This document shows positions 54,723-64,000 of a stretch of DNA of 64,000 nt, one piece after another (the stretch's first letter is position 1; each line of letters opens with the position of its first letter). The DNA lies in contig CAYTBN010000022.1 in NCBI GenBank assembly GCA_964436045.1, forward strand, positions 1 through 64,000, written 5' to 3'. The DNA comes from CAYTBN01 sp964436045 (lineage in GTDB: Bacteria; Myxococcota_A; UBA796; UBA9615; CAYRNR01). The notes beneath the pieces were generated by a model, which was not told where the DNA came from, did not search any database, and saw only the letters and a program-made list of their open reading frames with translations. The translations under genes and the position numbers were made by a program.

Positions 54723-56303
54723 ATGAAGACGATCGCGATCGCGATCCCGATCCTGGCCCTCCTGGCCGTGGCCGCTTGGTCATCGTCCGCGCAGGCTCAG
54801 GTGGAAGAAGAAGCGGAGATTCTCGTCGAAGAGGAGACGATCCCTCCTCCGCCGCGAGAGCTCCTGCGGGGCATCGACCAGTACAAGAAGAAGGAGTACG
54901 GACTCGCCGCCCTGGACCTCTGGCAGGTGGTCGACGACTCCTACTACGAGTACTACCACGGCGACGCCAGCTTCTATCTGGCGCGTTCGCTCGACATGAT
55001 GGGCTACCCCTACGCCGCGCTGGACGAGTACCAGCGTTTCTTGCGGGTTGGCGGCGAGTCCGACAACTTCCACAAGGGCTTCGACCACGCGGTGGTGCTG
55101 GCGGACGAGCTGGACGCCGGCTGGCTCCTCGCCGATGGGCTGTCCTACCACAGCTCGGACGCCTTCGGCCGCGAAGGCGGACCCCGGGCTCTGTACTGGG
55201 TCGGCAAGACCCTGTTCGAGGCCGAGCGGTTGGCCGAGGCCCGCGCCTATCTCCAGGCCGTGCCCCGTTCCAGCGAGTTCTACTCCCGCGCCAAGCTGAT
55301 CGAGGGCGTGGTCCTGACCAAGCAGTACAAGCCCAAGGAGGCGATCGCACCGTTCACCATCGCCTACGAGACGGCGAAGAACGACCCCGAGCAACAGCGC
55401 GTGGCGCAGTTGGCCAACCTGAACCTGGCCCGCACCTACTACGCGATCAAGAACTTCGAGCGGGCCATCGAGCACTACAGGGCGGTACCGCGGGAATCGC
55501 TGGACTGGCACGCAGCGCGCTTCGAGATGGCCTGGGCCTTCTACATGATGGGGCGGCTCAACGACAGCCTGGCCGAACTCCAGAGCGTGACCTCGCCATT
55601 CTTCGACGAGTGGTACATCCCGGAGCCGCGGCTGCTGCGCATCCTGGTGTACTACAACCTGTGCAAGTACGACGACGGCGCGACCATGCTCGAGGACTTC
55701 ACCTCGTCCCACATGCCCGTCCAGCAGCAACTCAACGAGGCAGTCCAGGAGGGCCGGCGAGAGCCCGAACGGCTGTTCAACACGATGGTCGCCTACGTGT
55801 CGGAGGGCGAGCGCACTGGCATCCCGTTGCCCGAGTCGGTGCTCCATCTGTGGATCCGCGACGAGAGCATCAAGCGAGCCGGGGCCTTCGTGGCAGAGGT
55901 CGACGGGGAGTTGCAGCGTCTGGAGCGGGACGCCACCGGCTTCGGTAGCAGCTCGGCGGGCTACGACATCCGCGACCGGCTGGAGCAGCGAATCTACGAC
56001 ATCCGCGGCTTCCACACCGACCGCGTGCTGGCCCGGCTCAACGGGATGAACCGGCAGCTGGTGGACTACTTGGGACAATCGGAGCTGTACAAGCTGGAGA
56101 TGCTGTCGAAGAAGCGGCGGCTCCTCGAGGCCGCTGCGTCGGGCCGTGTCCAGGAGATGATCCGCATGCGACAGCGCGGCTTCCGCGAGCCCCCGGGATA
56201 CGTGTCCTGGCCCTTCGAAGGTGAGTACTGGATCGACGAACTCGGCTGGTATCAGATCGACACCCTCGACGAGTGCAAGGAGATCCTGGACAGGGCGCAA
56301 TAG
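54723..56303 (+). CDS. Periplasmic TPR protein
   Basis: The product is 526 residues; the ATG at 54723 has a strong AGGAGGG site. The signal peptide (AIPILALLAVAAWSSSAQAQ) is followed by an acidic Glu-rich stretch. The rest is a long helical-repeat solenoid: RGIDQYKKKEYGLAALDL, DASFYLARSLDMMGYPYAAL, LFEAERLAEARAYLQAV, QLANLNLARTYYAIKNFERA and FEMAWAFYMMGRLNDSLAEL. After about residue 385 it turns into a predicted coiled coil (DGELQRLERDATGF, SELYKLEMLSKKRRLLEAAA) and ends in a conserved-looking WPFEGEYWIDELGWYQI. It likely scaffolds the adjacent barrel and lipoprotein. It resembles GltC-like TPR proteins in build, but identity is not established. Confidence 0.78.
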   Translation: MKTIAIAIPILALLAVAAWSSSAQAQVEEEAEILVEEETIPPPPRELLRGIDQYKKKEYGLAALDLWQVVDDSYYEYYHGDASFYLARSLDMMGYPYAALDEYQRFLRVGGESDNFHKGFDHAVVLADELDAGWLLADGLSYHSSDAFGREGGPRALYWVGKTLFEAERLAEARAYLQAVPRSSEFYSRAKLIEGVVLTKQYKPKEAIAPFTIAYETAKNDPEQQRVAQLANLNLARTYYAIKNFERAIEHYRAVPRESLDWHAARFEMAWAFYMMGRLNDSLAELQSVTSPFFDEWYIPEPRLLRILVYYNLCKYDDGATMLEDFTSSHMPVQQQLNEAVQEGRREPERLFNTMVAYVSEGERTGIPLPESVLHLWIRDESIKRAGAFVAEVDGELQRLERDATGFGSSSAGYDIRDRLEQRIYDIRGFHTDRVLARLNGMNRQLVDYLGQSELYKLEMLSKKRRLLEAAASGRVQEMIRMRQRGFREPPGYVSWPFEGEYWIDELGWYQIDTLDECKEILDRAQ

Positions 56304-56344
56304 GGTCGGTCCCGACCGCCCCGCCCTGGCCCTTGCCCACCGCC

Positions 56345-57688
56345 GTGCCCGACTCCCCCCGCGCCCCCTCAGCCCACATCACCCGCGCCCTCCTCCTGAT
56401 CCTCCTCGCCTCCCTGGCACTCAAGCTCGCCCTCGTCTGGGCTGTCCGCGACATGGGCTGCCTGGCCGACGAGTGTGACTACCTGCTGCTCGCCCAGAGG
56501 CTCGCGTTCGGCGAGGGCTTCCAGGAGATTCGCGGCTACCTGTGGCCACCTGGGTACGTGGGGTTCCTCGCTGGCTGCCTCGACCTGTTCGGACCCCACC
56601 GGTTCGTTCCGCGGCTGATCCAGGTCGGGCTGTCCACCGTCACCGTGTTCGCCGTGTTCGTCATCGCACGGCGATTCCACGGGGAGCGGACCGCCCTGCT
56701 GGCGGCCGCGCTCGTCGCTTTCTATCCGAATCTGATCGCCTTCTCCCACCTGCTGTGGTCGGAGACCCTGTACATCTTCCTGTCGATCACGGCGCTGGCC
56801 ATCATCCTGCGCCGGGAACGGCTGGATTGGCGGCTGGCTGCGGCCGCCGGGGTCCTGCTGGGGCTCGCGGCGTTGGTCCGCTCGCTGGGGTTCTACGTGG
56901 CGGTGCTGGTCTTCCTGTGGATGCTCTGGCAGGCGCGGAGGGAGCCCCGCCGTGCCGCGACCGCGCTGATCCTGATGGCGACCGTGGCCCTCACCATCGC
57001 CCCGTGGACCGCCCGCAACTGGGTGCGCTACCAGCGCCTGTGCCTCATCGACGCCACCACCGGCCAGAACCTCTACCTGGGTAACAACCCGGGACGACCG
57101 GCCAGCTGGGATCACGGCATGCCCAGGCCCAGCTACCAGGAGCCCGACTGGCGGCCGCCCTGCGGAGGGGACAACGTCATCGACCGGGATCGCTGCGAGG
57201 TCAGCGCAGCCCTCGGTTTCATCGCCGACCAACCGGGGCTGACGCTGCGGCGTATCCCCACCAAGCTGGCCGACCTGGCCAACCCCAGCTCCTTCGCAAT
57301 CCGTCACGCCCGGGTCGGCAAGTACGCCGCGGTCTCGTCGCGCACCGCGATCCGCGCGCTGACCGCCATGGCCGCTGGCGCCTGGATGGCCCTGGCCGCG
57401 CTGGCGTTGTGGGGGCTGCTCCGGCGGCGGTCCCCTCCTGGGACCGGGCTGATCTGGGCCTTGCTGGGCCTCACGCTGACGATCCACGCGCTGACCTTCG
57501 GCACGAGCCGATTCCGCCTACCCCTGATCCCCCTGCTGGCGATCCCCGCCGCCGCCGCGTTGCTGCCGGCCGAAGCCGGTGATTCCGCGCACCGGATCTG
57601 GCTACGCCGCGGGGCGCTGGCCGTGGGCTGGCTGCTGCTGGCCGCCGCCTTCGCCGCACGCTGGTCGGTCGTGTTCGACGTGTTCTGA
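56345..57688 (+). CDS. GT39/PMT-type polytopic glycosyltransferase
   Basis: The product is 447 residues from a GTG at 56345 (uncertain; a TTG 12 bp upstream is possible). It is a polytopic membrane protein with about ten helices and the GT-C layout: after helix 1 a periplasmic loop with the acidic motif GCLADECDYLLLAQRL, then LWPPGYVGFLAGCLDLFG, many Leu/Ala-rich helices, a loop with NLYLGNNPGRPASWDHG and C-terminal helices with FGTSRFRLPLIPLLAIPA. Such enzymes move sugars from polyprenyl-phosphate carriers to proteins or lipids outside the cytoplasm. It lies 41 bp after the TPR gene and may be the last gene of this plus-strand run. Confidence 0.82.
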   Translation: MPDSPRAPSAHITRALLLILLASLALKLALVWAVRDMGCLADECDYLLLAQRLAFGEGFQEIRGYLWPPGYVGFLAGCLDLFGPHRFVPRLIQVGLSTVTVFAVFVIARRFHGERTALLAAALVAFYPNLIAFSHLLWSETLYIFLSITALAIILRRERLDWRLAAAAGVLLGLAALVRSLGFYVAVLVFLWMLWQARREPRRAATALILMATVALTIAPWTARNWVRYQRLCLIDATTGQNLYLGNNPGRPASWDHGMPRPSYQEPDWRPPCGGDNVIDRDRCEVSAALGFIADQPGLTLRRIPTKLADLANPSSFAIRHARVGKYAAVSSRTAIRALTAMAAGAWMALAALALWGLLRRRSPPGTGLIWALLGLTLTIHALTFGTSRFRLPLIPLLAIPAAAALLPAEAGDSAHRIWLRRGALAVGWLLLAAAFAARWSVVFDVF

Positions 57689-57704
57689 GAGGCTGTGGGG
57701 GGGG

Positions 57705-60248
57705 TCAGCGGCCGCTGGGGACGAGGGTCAACTCCACGTGCCGGCCCAGGGTCAGGCGCCGTTGCGCCGCACCCTGGATGTCGTCGGCCGTGACCGAGAG
57801 GATGCGGTCCGGGTAATCGTGCAAGGCGTCGTGGCCGATGCCGTACAGCTCGTCGAACAGGATCCTCGTGGCCACCGCGCCCCCCCGCTGCAAGCCGATC
57901 TCGAAGGCCCCGGCCAGATAGCGCGCCGCGCGGTCGATCTCCTCGTCGGGGACCCGCTCCTCGCAGATACGTTCCAGGTGGTGGTGCATGCCAGCCCGCG
58001 CCTGGCGCAGCTTGCTCTTCTCGGTGCCGATGTAGACCGCGAAGAACCCGGGATCCACCGCCTCCTGGCTCCAGGCGGTGACCGAGTACGCCAGCCCCTG
58101 CCGATCCCGCAGGTCGAGGAACAGGCGGCCGGACTGGCCACCCAGGATCGCCGCGATCATCTCGAGGGCGTGGCGGTCGTCGTCGGTCACCCGGGCGCCA
58201 GGGAAGCCCAGCAGCAGGTGCGCCTGCTCCTTGTCCACCGACACCCGCTTGCCACGGACGCCATCCAGGGGCGCCTCGTCCACGATGGTGGGCGCAAGGG
58301 CGTCGCCAGCTGGCAGGCAACCCAGGATCCGCTCCAGCCGGCCCATCATGGTCTCGCCGTCGAAGTCCCCGACCGCGACGCCGACCATGTTGGCCCCCCG
58401 CAAGCCGCGCCGGTACGCCGCGCGCAACATGCCCGGGGTCAGGCGGGCGACCGACCGCTCGGTGCCGATCATCGGTAACCGGAAGGGGTGGGTGCGGTAA
58501 AGGGCTCGATGGAAGTGGAGGAATGCCTGTGAGATCGGGCTGTCCGGGATGTTGCGGATGGCCTCCTGGGTCAGGGCGCGCATCCGATCCACCTCGGCGG
58601 GATCGAGGGCGGGTTCGAGCAGGACCTCGCGGAACAGATCGAGCCCCCGGTCGAGCCCCGTGGACAGGAAGGTGGCGCTCATCCCGAAGCTGTTTCGCCC
58701 GGAGAACGCCGAACAGCGGCCGGCGATCTCCTCCATCGCCTCGGCGATCTCCAGAGCCGTCCGGCGGCGGGTGCCCCGCGGCCAGGCGCGGGCCAGCAGG
58801 TTGTGCACGCCGTTGTTGCGCGGGACCTCGAACCGCAGGCCGCCGTGCATCCCCGCGCGCACCGAGACGACGCCGCTGCCCGGGGTCTCCCGGACCAGCA
58901 GGGTCGCGCCGTTGGGCAGCACACGGCGCTCCGTGCTGGGACCCTCGGACCGTCCGCCGGGGATCGAGTGTGGTGCCAGGGCCGCCTCGATGGAGGCTCG
59001 CAATGCCGGACCGGGGTCGTCCCCTTCGGTCGGCACGAGCGCTGCCACGGTGGCGCGGCTGGCGCGCAACGTGCGCTCTGCGAAGCGACGGATCCGCTCC
59101 GGGGTGACGGCGGCCACACCCGCGTAGTAGGCGGCCTCCGCCTCGGGGTCGGCGAACAGCGCGTCGAAGTAGCCGAGCTTGCGAGCGATCCCCTCGACCG
59201 TCTCTCGCTCGTAGATCCGGTCGCTGAGGATGTTGGCCACCGCGCGGCGGATTTCCTCGGAGCTGACGCCGTCCTGTATCAGTCCCCGGAGCAACGATGC
59301 GGTCGCCTCGACCGCGTCGAGCAACTGGTCGGGCGGACAGGACAGCCCCACCAGGAACAGCCCCGGATCACAAGGGGTGTACGAGAACGCCTGGACGTGG
59401 TTGGCCAGCCGCCGACGTAGCCGGATCTCCTGGTTCAGCCGGCTGCTCTCCCCTTGACCCAGGATGACCGCAAAAACGTCTGCCGTGGCGATATCCGGGT
59501 CCGTCACCACGGGCAGCGGGAACGCCACCTCGAACCGGGATTCCTTGACCGGCTCGCGCAGGACCTGGATTCGCAGCTCGTCCGGCTCCGGTTCGACGGT
59601 GCGCCGACGCTCCGGAGGGGTGGCGTCGGCGACTCCCCCCATGCGCCGCTCCACCGCGGCGACCGCCTCGTCGGCGTCCACGTCACCGACGATGACCAGG
59701 GTCACGTTGGAGGGCCGATACCAGCGGTTGTGGAAGTCGCGCAGCAGCTCTCCGGAGAACGCGGTCACACTCTCCACCGTGCCGATCACCGGCTTGCCGT
59801 AGGGGTGGACCCGGTACATCTCGGCGAAGAGCGCCTTGCCCAGCTTGGACGAAGGGTCGTCTTCGCCCCGCCGGATCTCCTCCAGCAGGACCTGCTTCTC
59901 CCGCTCGAACTCGGCGGCGTCGAGGGCGGGTCCGAAGATCGCGTCGTGTACGACGTCCAGCCCGCGGTCGAAGAAGCGGCTGGGCAGCACACAGTGGAAC
60001 ACCGTGTGGTCGAAGCTGGTGTAGGCGTTCAGTTCGCCGCCACAGCCCTCGATGGAACGGGCGATATCCCCCACCCCGCCCGCCTCGGTGCCCTTGAACA
60101 GCATGTGCTCCAGAGCATGGCTGAGGCCCGCCTCCTCGGCGGTCTCGTCCGCGCTGCCCACCTGCACCCAGGCCTGGAAGGTGACCACTGGCGACCGCCG
60201 GACCTCTTCGACGAACAACCGCAACCCGTTCGACAGCGTTCTGGGCAC
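57705..60248 (-). CDS. M16-family zinc peptidase, two-module form
   Basis: The 847-residue protein starts at a GTG (GAGGAG site upstream). It holds two tandem M16 halves. The first has the inverted zinc motif HxxEH at 44-48 (LSHALEHMLFKGTEAGG) and the downstream Glu in QVLLEEIRRGEDDPSSK. The second half (from about 440, RRVLPNGATLLVRETPG) lacks HxxEH: the matching site reads HNLLARAW, so it is the inactive partner as in pitrilysin-type enzymes. No signal peptide is seen, so it may act in the cytoplasm or be exported otherwise. It degrades peptides in the general model; the substrate is unknown. The TPR lipoprotein gene ends in the 19 bp upstream. Confidence 0.9.
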   Translation of the reverse strand: MPRTLSNGLRLFVEEVRRSPVVTFQAWVQVGSADETAEEAGLSHALEHMLFKGTEAGGVGDIARSIEGCGGELNAYTSFDHTVFHCVLPSRFFDRGLDVVHDAIFGPALDAAEFEREKQVLLEEIRRGEDDPSSKLGKALFAEMYRVHPYGKPVIGTVESVTAFSGELLRDFHNRWYRPSNVTLVIVGDVDADEAVAAVERRMGGVADATPPERRRTVEPEPDELRIQVLREPVKESRFEVAFPLPVVTDPDIATADVFAVILGQGESSRLNQEIRLRRRLANHVQAFSYTPCDPGLFLVGLSCPPDQLLDAVEATASLLRGLIQDGVSSEEIRRAVANILSDRIYERETVEGIARKLGYFDALFADPEAEAAYYAGVAAVTPERIRRFAERTLRASRATVAALVPTEGDDPGPALRASIEAALAPHSIPGGRSEGPSTERRVLPNGATLLVRETPGSGVVSVRAGMHGGLRFEVPRNNGVHNLLARAWPRGTRRRTALEIAEAMEEIAGRCSAFSGRNSFGMSATFLSTGLDRGLDLFREVLLEPALDPAEVDRMRALTQEAIRNIPDSPISQAFLHFHRALYRTHPFRLPMIGTERSVARLTPGMLRAAYRRGLRGANMVGVAVGDFDGETMMGRLERILGCLPAGDALAPTIVDEAPLDGVRGKRVSVDKEQAHLLLGFPGARVTDDDRHALEMIAAILGGQSGRLFLDLRDRQGLAYSVTAWSQEAVDPGFFAVYIGTEKSKLRQARAGMHHHLERICEERVPDEEIDRAARYLAGAFEIGLQRGGAVATRILFDELYGIGHDALHDYPDRILSVTADDIQGAAQRRLTLGRHVELTLVPSGR

Positions 60249-60267
60249 CGCACCACTCCTCGCGGGA

Positions 60268-62097
60268 TCACCGCATCTGCTCGATCTGCTCCATCTGGCG
60301 GTCGATGGCGACCACGCTCTCCGCGTCTCCGAGTTCCACGGCGATCAGCCTGGCTTCCGCGAGGGCGGCCAACGCCCCCTCCAGGTCCCCTCGGCCGAGC
60401 AACGGAATCGCCATGTTGTATCGCGTTTGCCCCTCGTGCAACCGATCGCCGAGGGTCACCCATGACGACAGCGCCTCGTCCAGGGCCGCCATCGACTCGT
60501 CGAAACGATCCACCCGCGCCCGGGCGACCCCGACCGCGTCGAGCGCCCGGGCCTGCGCAAACAGCTCACCCTCACCCTCCGCCGCCTCCCCGGCCACGTG
60601 TGCGTACGCTTCCTCGACCTCGTCGGGGCGGCCCAGTTCGGCGGTGACGACCACCAGCTCCAGCAAGGTGTCATAGCGGTCCTCGGCCGCCCCCACCTGG
60701 CCGTACCCGTCCGCCGCACGTCGCAGGGCATCGGCGGACTCGTCGAACCGCCCCAGCTCCTGGTAGGCGGCGCCCAGGTTGTACAGGGTGTTGGCCGCCT
60801 CGAGGGAGATGCCATCGAGCATCCGCGCCGACAGGGCTTGCCGGAGGGGGGGAATCGCCGCCAGCGGCCGCCCCACCTCGATCAGCAGAACGCCGGTGTT
60901 GTTGGCGCAGGTGCCCGCGTTCTCCGGCTCGGCCACCGCCTCGTACAGGCGTCTGGACAGGGCGTAGGACGCCAGCGCGGCGTCCCTCCGTTCGGTCTGG
61001 TGCAGCAGCCAGCCCAGACTGTAGCGCAGGTCCGCACGCTGGGCGATCCGGCCCAGCGCCGGGGCCATCATCAGCGCGGCGTCCGGCAGGTCCAGGGCGT
61101 CCGGGTCGAGGGCATCGACCCGGGACGACACGTCCAGCAACACCTCCGCGGCGGCGGCCGGCTCCTCCGCCTCGTCCAGCGCGGCCGCGAGCGCGAGGCC
61201 GTGGTCCAGCCGATCGGGCCAGATCTCGACGGCCCATCTCAGCAAGGTCAGCTGGCGCTCCCGCATCCCGGCCCGGGCGGCCAGCCGCGCCAGCCGCGGA
61301 AGCTCCGACGCCCCCGCCGGGTGGAAGGCCTGGGCCCTGCGGAGGAGCAGGCGGCCGGCCTCGTCCTCGCCCGCGAGACGCCGGGCGATCCCCTCGAGTT
61401 CGATCAGCGCCGGATCCAGCGGGTACACCTCGGTCCGAGCCTGGATGGCGGCCACCGTCGAGGGGCCTGGCTCCATCAACACGGAGATCCGCAGGCTGTC
61501 CAAGACGTCGGGGGGACAGACCATCCAGCGACTGGGATGGCCGTCCGGGCGCTGTTCGGCGAGGCCGAAATCAGCGTGAATCGCCCCGCGCAACTCGACG
61601 ACGTCGCGGCCGTCGAGCTCGCTCTCGGTGGCATTCCAGGACAGCAGCGCCGCGCCCTCGCGGGCGGGCAACAGCTGGACACTGGCGCGGTCGTCAGCCA
61701 GCTCGGCGGCGGGGGCCTGCGCCAGCAAGACGAAGGGTATCCGCCGGGTCCACGCGCGCGCCTGCCAGTCCCCGGGGGCCGCGGGTGGGTCGCCCTCGTC
61801 GCTGGGCGAGAGGTCCACCGACTCGAGCACTCGCAGGGGCAGGACGCTCAGGTGCCGGGCCAGGGAGCGGGCGTAGGCGGTCGAGCCCTCGTCGGCGGGT
61901 ACCACCACCGCCCGCTGCCCCTCGATCCCCAGCGCGGCCAGCGGCGGCGGCTGGGTGACGGTGGACGCAGCTCGGCGGTGCCCGCAGCCGCAGGCCAGCG
62001 ACAGCACGCCGATCAGCGCCAGCGCCAGCGCCAGCCAGCGCCGGTACCTGCCGGACGTCGCTTTGTTCGTTTTCGTGGGTCCTCCGGGTCGGTCCAT
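60268..62097 (-). CDS. TPR lipoprotein
   Basis: The product is 609 residues from the ATG at 62097; sequence further upstream in this frame is antisense to grpE and not real. The signal peptide (LALALALIGVLSLACGC) carries a lipobox ending at the first or second Cys. Residues 40-230 are a non-repeat domain (GQRAVVVPADEGSTAYARS, VELRGAIHADFGLAEQ) without a recognised motif. From about 240 there are TPRs, e.g. LGWLLHQTERRDAALASYA, NTLYNLGAAYQELGRFDESA and DAVGVARARVDRFDESMAAL, ending in ESVVAIDRQMEQIEQMR. It is a likely periplasmic protein-binding platform. It is divergent from grpE and 19 bp upstream of the M16 peptidase gene. Confidence 0.8.
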   Translation of the reverse strand: MDRPGGPTKTNKATSGRYRRWLALALALIGVLSLACGCGHRRAASTVTQPPPLAALGIEGQRAVVVPADEGSTAYARSLARHLSVLPLRVLESVDLSPSDEGDPPAAPGDWQARAWTRRIPFVLLAQAPAAELADDRASVQLLPAREGAALLSWNATESELDGRDVVELRGAIHADFGLAEQRPDGHPSRWMVCPPDVLDSLRISVLMEPGPSTVAAIQARTEVYPLDPALIELEGIARRLAGEDEAGRLLLRRAQAFHPAGASELPRLARLAARAGMRERQLTLLRWAVEIWPDRLDHGLALAAALDEAEEPAAAAEVLLDVSSRVDALDPDALDLPDAALMMAPALGRIAQRADLRYSLGWLLHQTERRDAALASYALSRRLYEAVAEPENAGTCANNTGVLLIEVGRPLAAIPPLRQALSARMLDGISLEAANTLYNLGAAYQELGRFDESADALRRAADGYGQVGAAEDRYDTLLELVVVTAELGRPDEVEEAYAHVAGEAAEGEGELFAQARALDAVGVARARVDRFDESMAALDEALSSWVTLGDRLHEGQTRYNMAIPLLGRGDLEGALAALAEARLIAVELGDAESVVAIDRQMEQIEQMR

Positions 62098-62302
62098 GGT
62101 TCGCTCGCGGATTCGCTGGCGCTCTGCGCCTTCCGACCCCCGGCACACCCCCCGAATTCCACCGTCGTTCCATCCTACCCCAGCCGCGCGACGGCGACCC
62201 GCGGCGGCCGTGGCACAGCGACGGTGCCAGACCGCGGCAAGAAGTCGCGGAACCGTCCGGGATCGTTGATGAAATCCGACCACAATTCGGCGGCGGGTCA
62301 CC

Positions 62303-62331
62303 TTGTACACCACCCCCCAAGATGCTAGGCT
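62303..62331 (+). promoter_or_regulatory. Candidate promoter of grpE-dnaK
   Basis: TTGTAC (62303-62308), 17 bp and TAGGCT (62326-62331) form a weak sigma-70-type match, 3 of 6 in each box. Transcription would start near 62338, which fits translation from the TTG at 62375 and excludes the TTG at 62303. No CIRCE element is present and no convincing sigma-32 site was seen. Confidence 0.35.
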
Positions 62332-62374
62332 ACGCGGACGCCTGGCCCGGGGGCTCCTTGAAGCGAGCGCGACC

Positions 62375-63628
<1,254 letters not shown>

Positions 63629-63631
63629 CGG

Positions 63632-64000
63632 ATGTCGAAGACGATCGGAATCGATCTGGGGACGACCAATTCCTGCGTCGCGGTGCTCGAGGGCGGCGAC
63701 GCGGTTGTGATTCCCAACTCGGAAGGGAGCCGCACCACACCGTCCGTGGTCGCGTTCAGCGACGAGGGCGATCGCCTGGTCGGGCAGATCGCGCGGCGGC
63801 AGGCGGTGTCCAACCCGGGCAACACCCTGTTCGCCATCAAACGGCTGACCGGGCGACGATTCGAGGACGAGGCCGTCCAGAAAATGATCCAGACGGTGCC
63901 GTTCGACATCGTCGCCGCGGACAACAAGGACGCCTGGGTGCGGATCGACGACGCCACCTACAGCCCCCAGCAGATCTCGGCCATCATCCTCGAGAAGATG
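63632..64000 (+). CDS. dnaK: Molecular chaperone DnaK, 5' part only
   Basis: The first 123 codons are present and the gene runs off the right edge. The start ATG lies 3 bp after the grpE stop. SKTIGIDLGTTNSCVAVLEG is the Hsp70 phosphate-1 motif; then VIPNSEGSRTTPSVVAF, QAVSNPGNTLFAIKRLTGR and SPQQISAIILEKM are canonical for bacterial DnaK nucleotide-binding domain. DnaK refolds proteins with DnaJ and GrpE, and coupling with grpE is usual. dnaJ is not in the window. Confidence 0.97.
   Translation, partial: MSKTIGIDLGTTNSCVAVLEGGDAVVIPNSEGSRTTPSVVAFSDEGDRLVGQIARRQAVSNPGNTLFAIKRLTGRRFEDEAVQKMIQTVPFDIVAADNKDAWVRIDDATYSPQQISAIILEKM

Noticed and set aside
62098..62374. HrcA/CIRCE operator before grpE
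   Set aside because: No TTAGCACTC-N9-GAGTGCTAA-like sequence is present in this gap.

Overview
The window is a GC-rich, densely coded stretch of a Gram-negative chromosome with short intergenic gaps (none above 300 bp) and many 4-bp start/stop overlaps. The gene content points to a deltaproteobacterium-like lineage, most plausibly Myxococcota or a related uncultured group. The pointers are a Tol system, an Omp85/TamB pair, type IV pili with PilY1-like and sigma-54 elements, many TPR proteins, secreted VWA and outer-membrane-barrel proteins, and lipoproteins with poly-Asp linkers. Taxonomy is inferred from style and families, not from a marker gene. I recognise 47 protein genes (two cut by the window edges) and one tRNA.

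Layout. 1-5.4 kb: a membrane-anchored unknown protein (cut at the left edge), a secreted glycan-binding/beta-propeller protein, an unknown protein and an EcsC-family protein. 5.4-9.7 kb: tolQ-tolR-tolA-like-tolB followed by a Ppx/GppA phosphatase; no Pal. 9.7-16.8 kb, minus strand: tamB followed by an overlapping Omp85 gene with seven POTRA repeats. Then comes a self-contained tRNA-Gly(CCC) unit with its own promoter and terminator. 17.1-26.9 kb, minus strand: pilM-N-O-P-Q, aroB, a small lipoprotein, aroQ and a TPR protein.

27.2-30.4 kb: a large fusion of membrane helices, a spermidine-synthase-like fold and TPRs. 30.4-36.5 kb, minus strand: a minor-pilin operon (fimT-pilV-pilW-pilX-pilY1-like) preceded by a near-consensus sigma-54 promoter, next to an NtrC/PilR-type activator and a TPR gene that overlaps it by 4 bp. 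39.0-57.7 kb is an envelope/surface region. It holds two related GT4 and one GT2 glycosyltransferases, an SGNH hydrolase, an arylsulfotransferase-like lipoprotein, a catalytically degenerate sulfatase-like protein running into a degenerate FGE domain in another frame, an alpha/beta-hydrolase lipoprotein, and serA-serC. It also holds a plus-strand set consisting of a bactofilin-like protein, a VWA lipoprotein, an outer-membrane barrel, a TPR protein and a GT39-type membrane glycosyltransferase. 57.7-62.1 kb: a double-length M16 peptidase and a TPR lipoprotein. 62.4-64 kb: grpE with a histone-H1-like tail, then dnaK (cut at the right edge).

The most unusual items are the sulfatase-like/FGE-like pair with an apparent frameshift, the 51-56 kb envelope module, the membrane/spermidine-synthase/TPR fusion, the sigma-54 promoter of the minor-pilin operon and the GrpE tail. 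No CRISPR array, insertion sequence, phage gene or integrase was seen.
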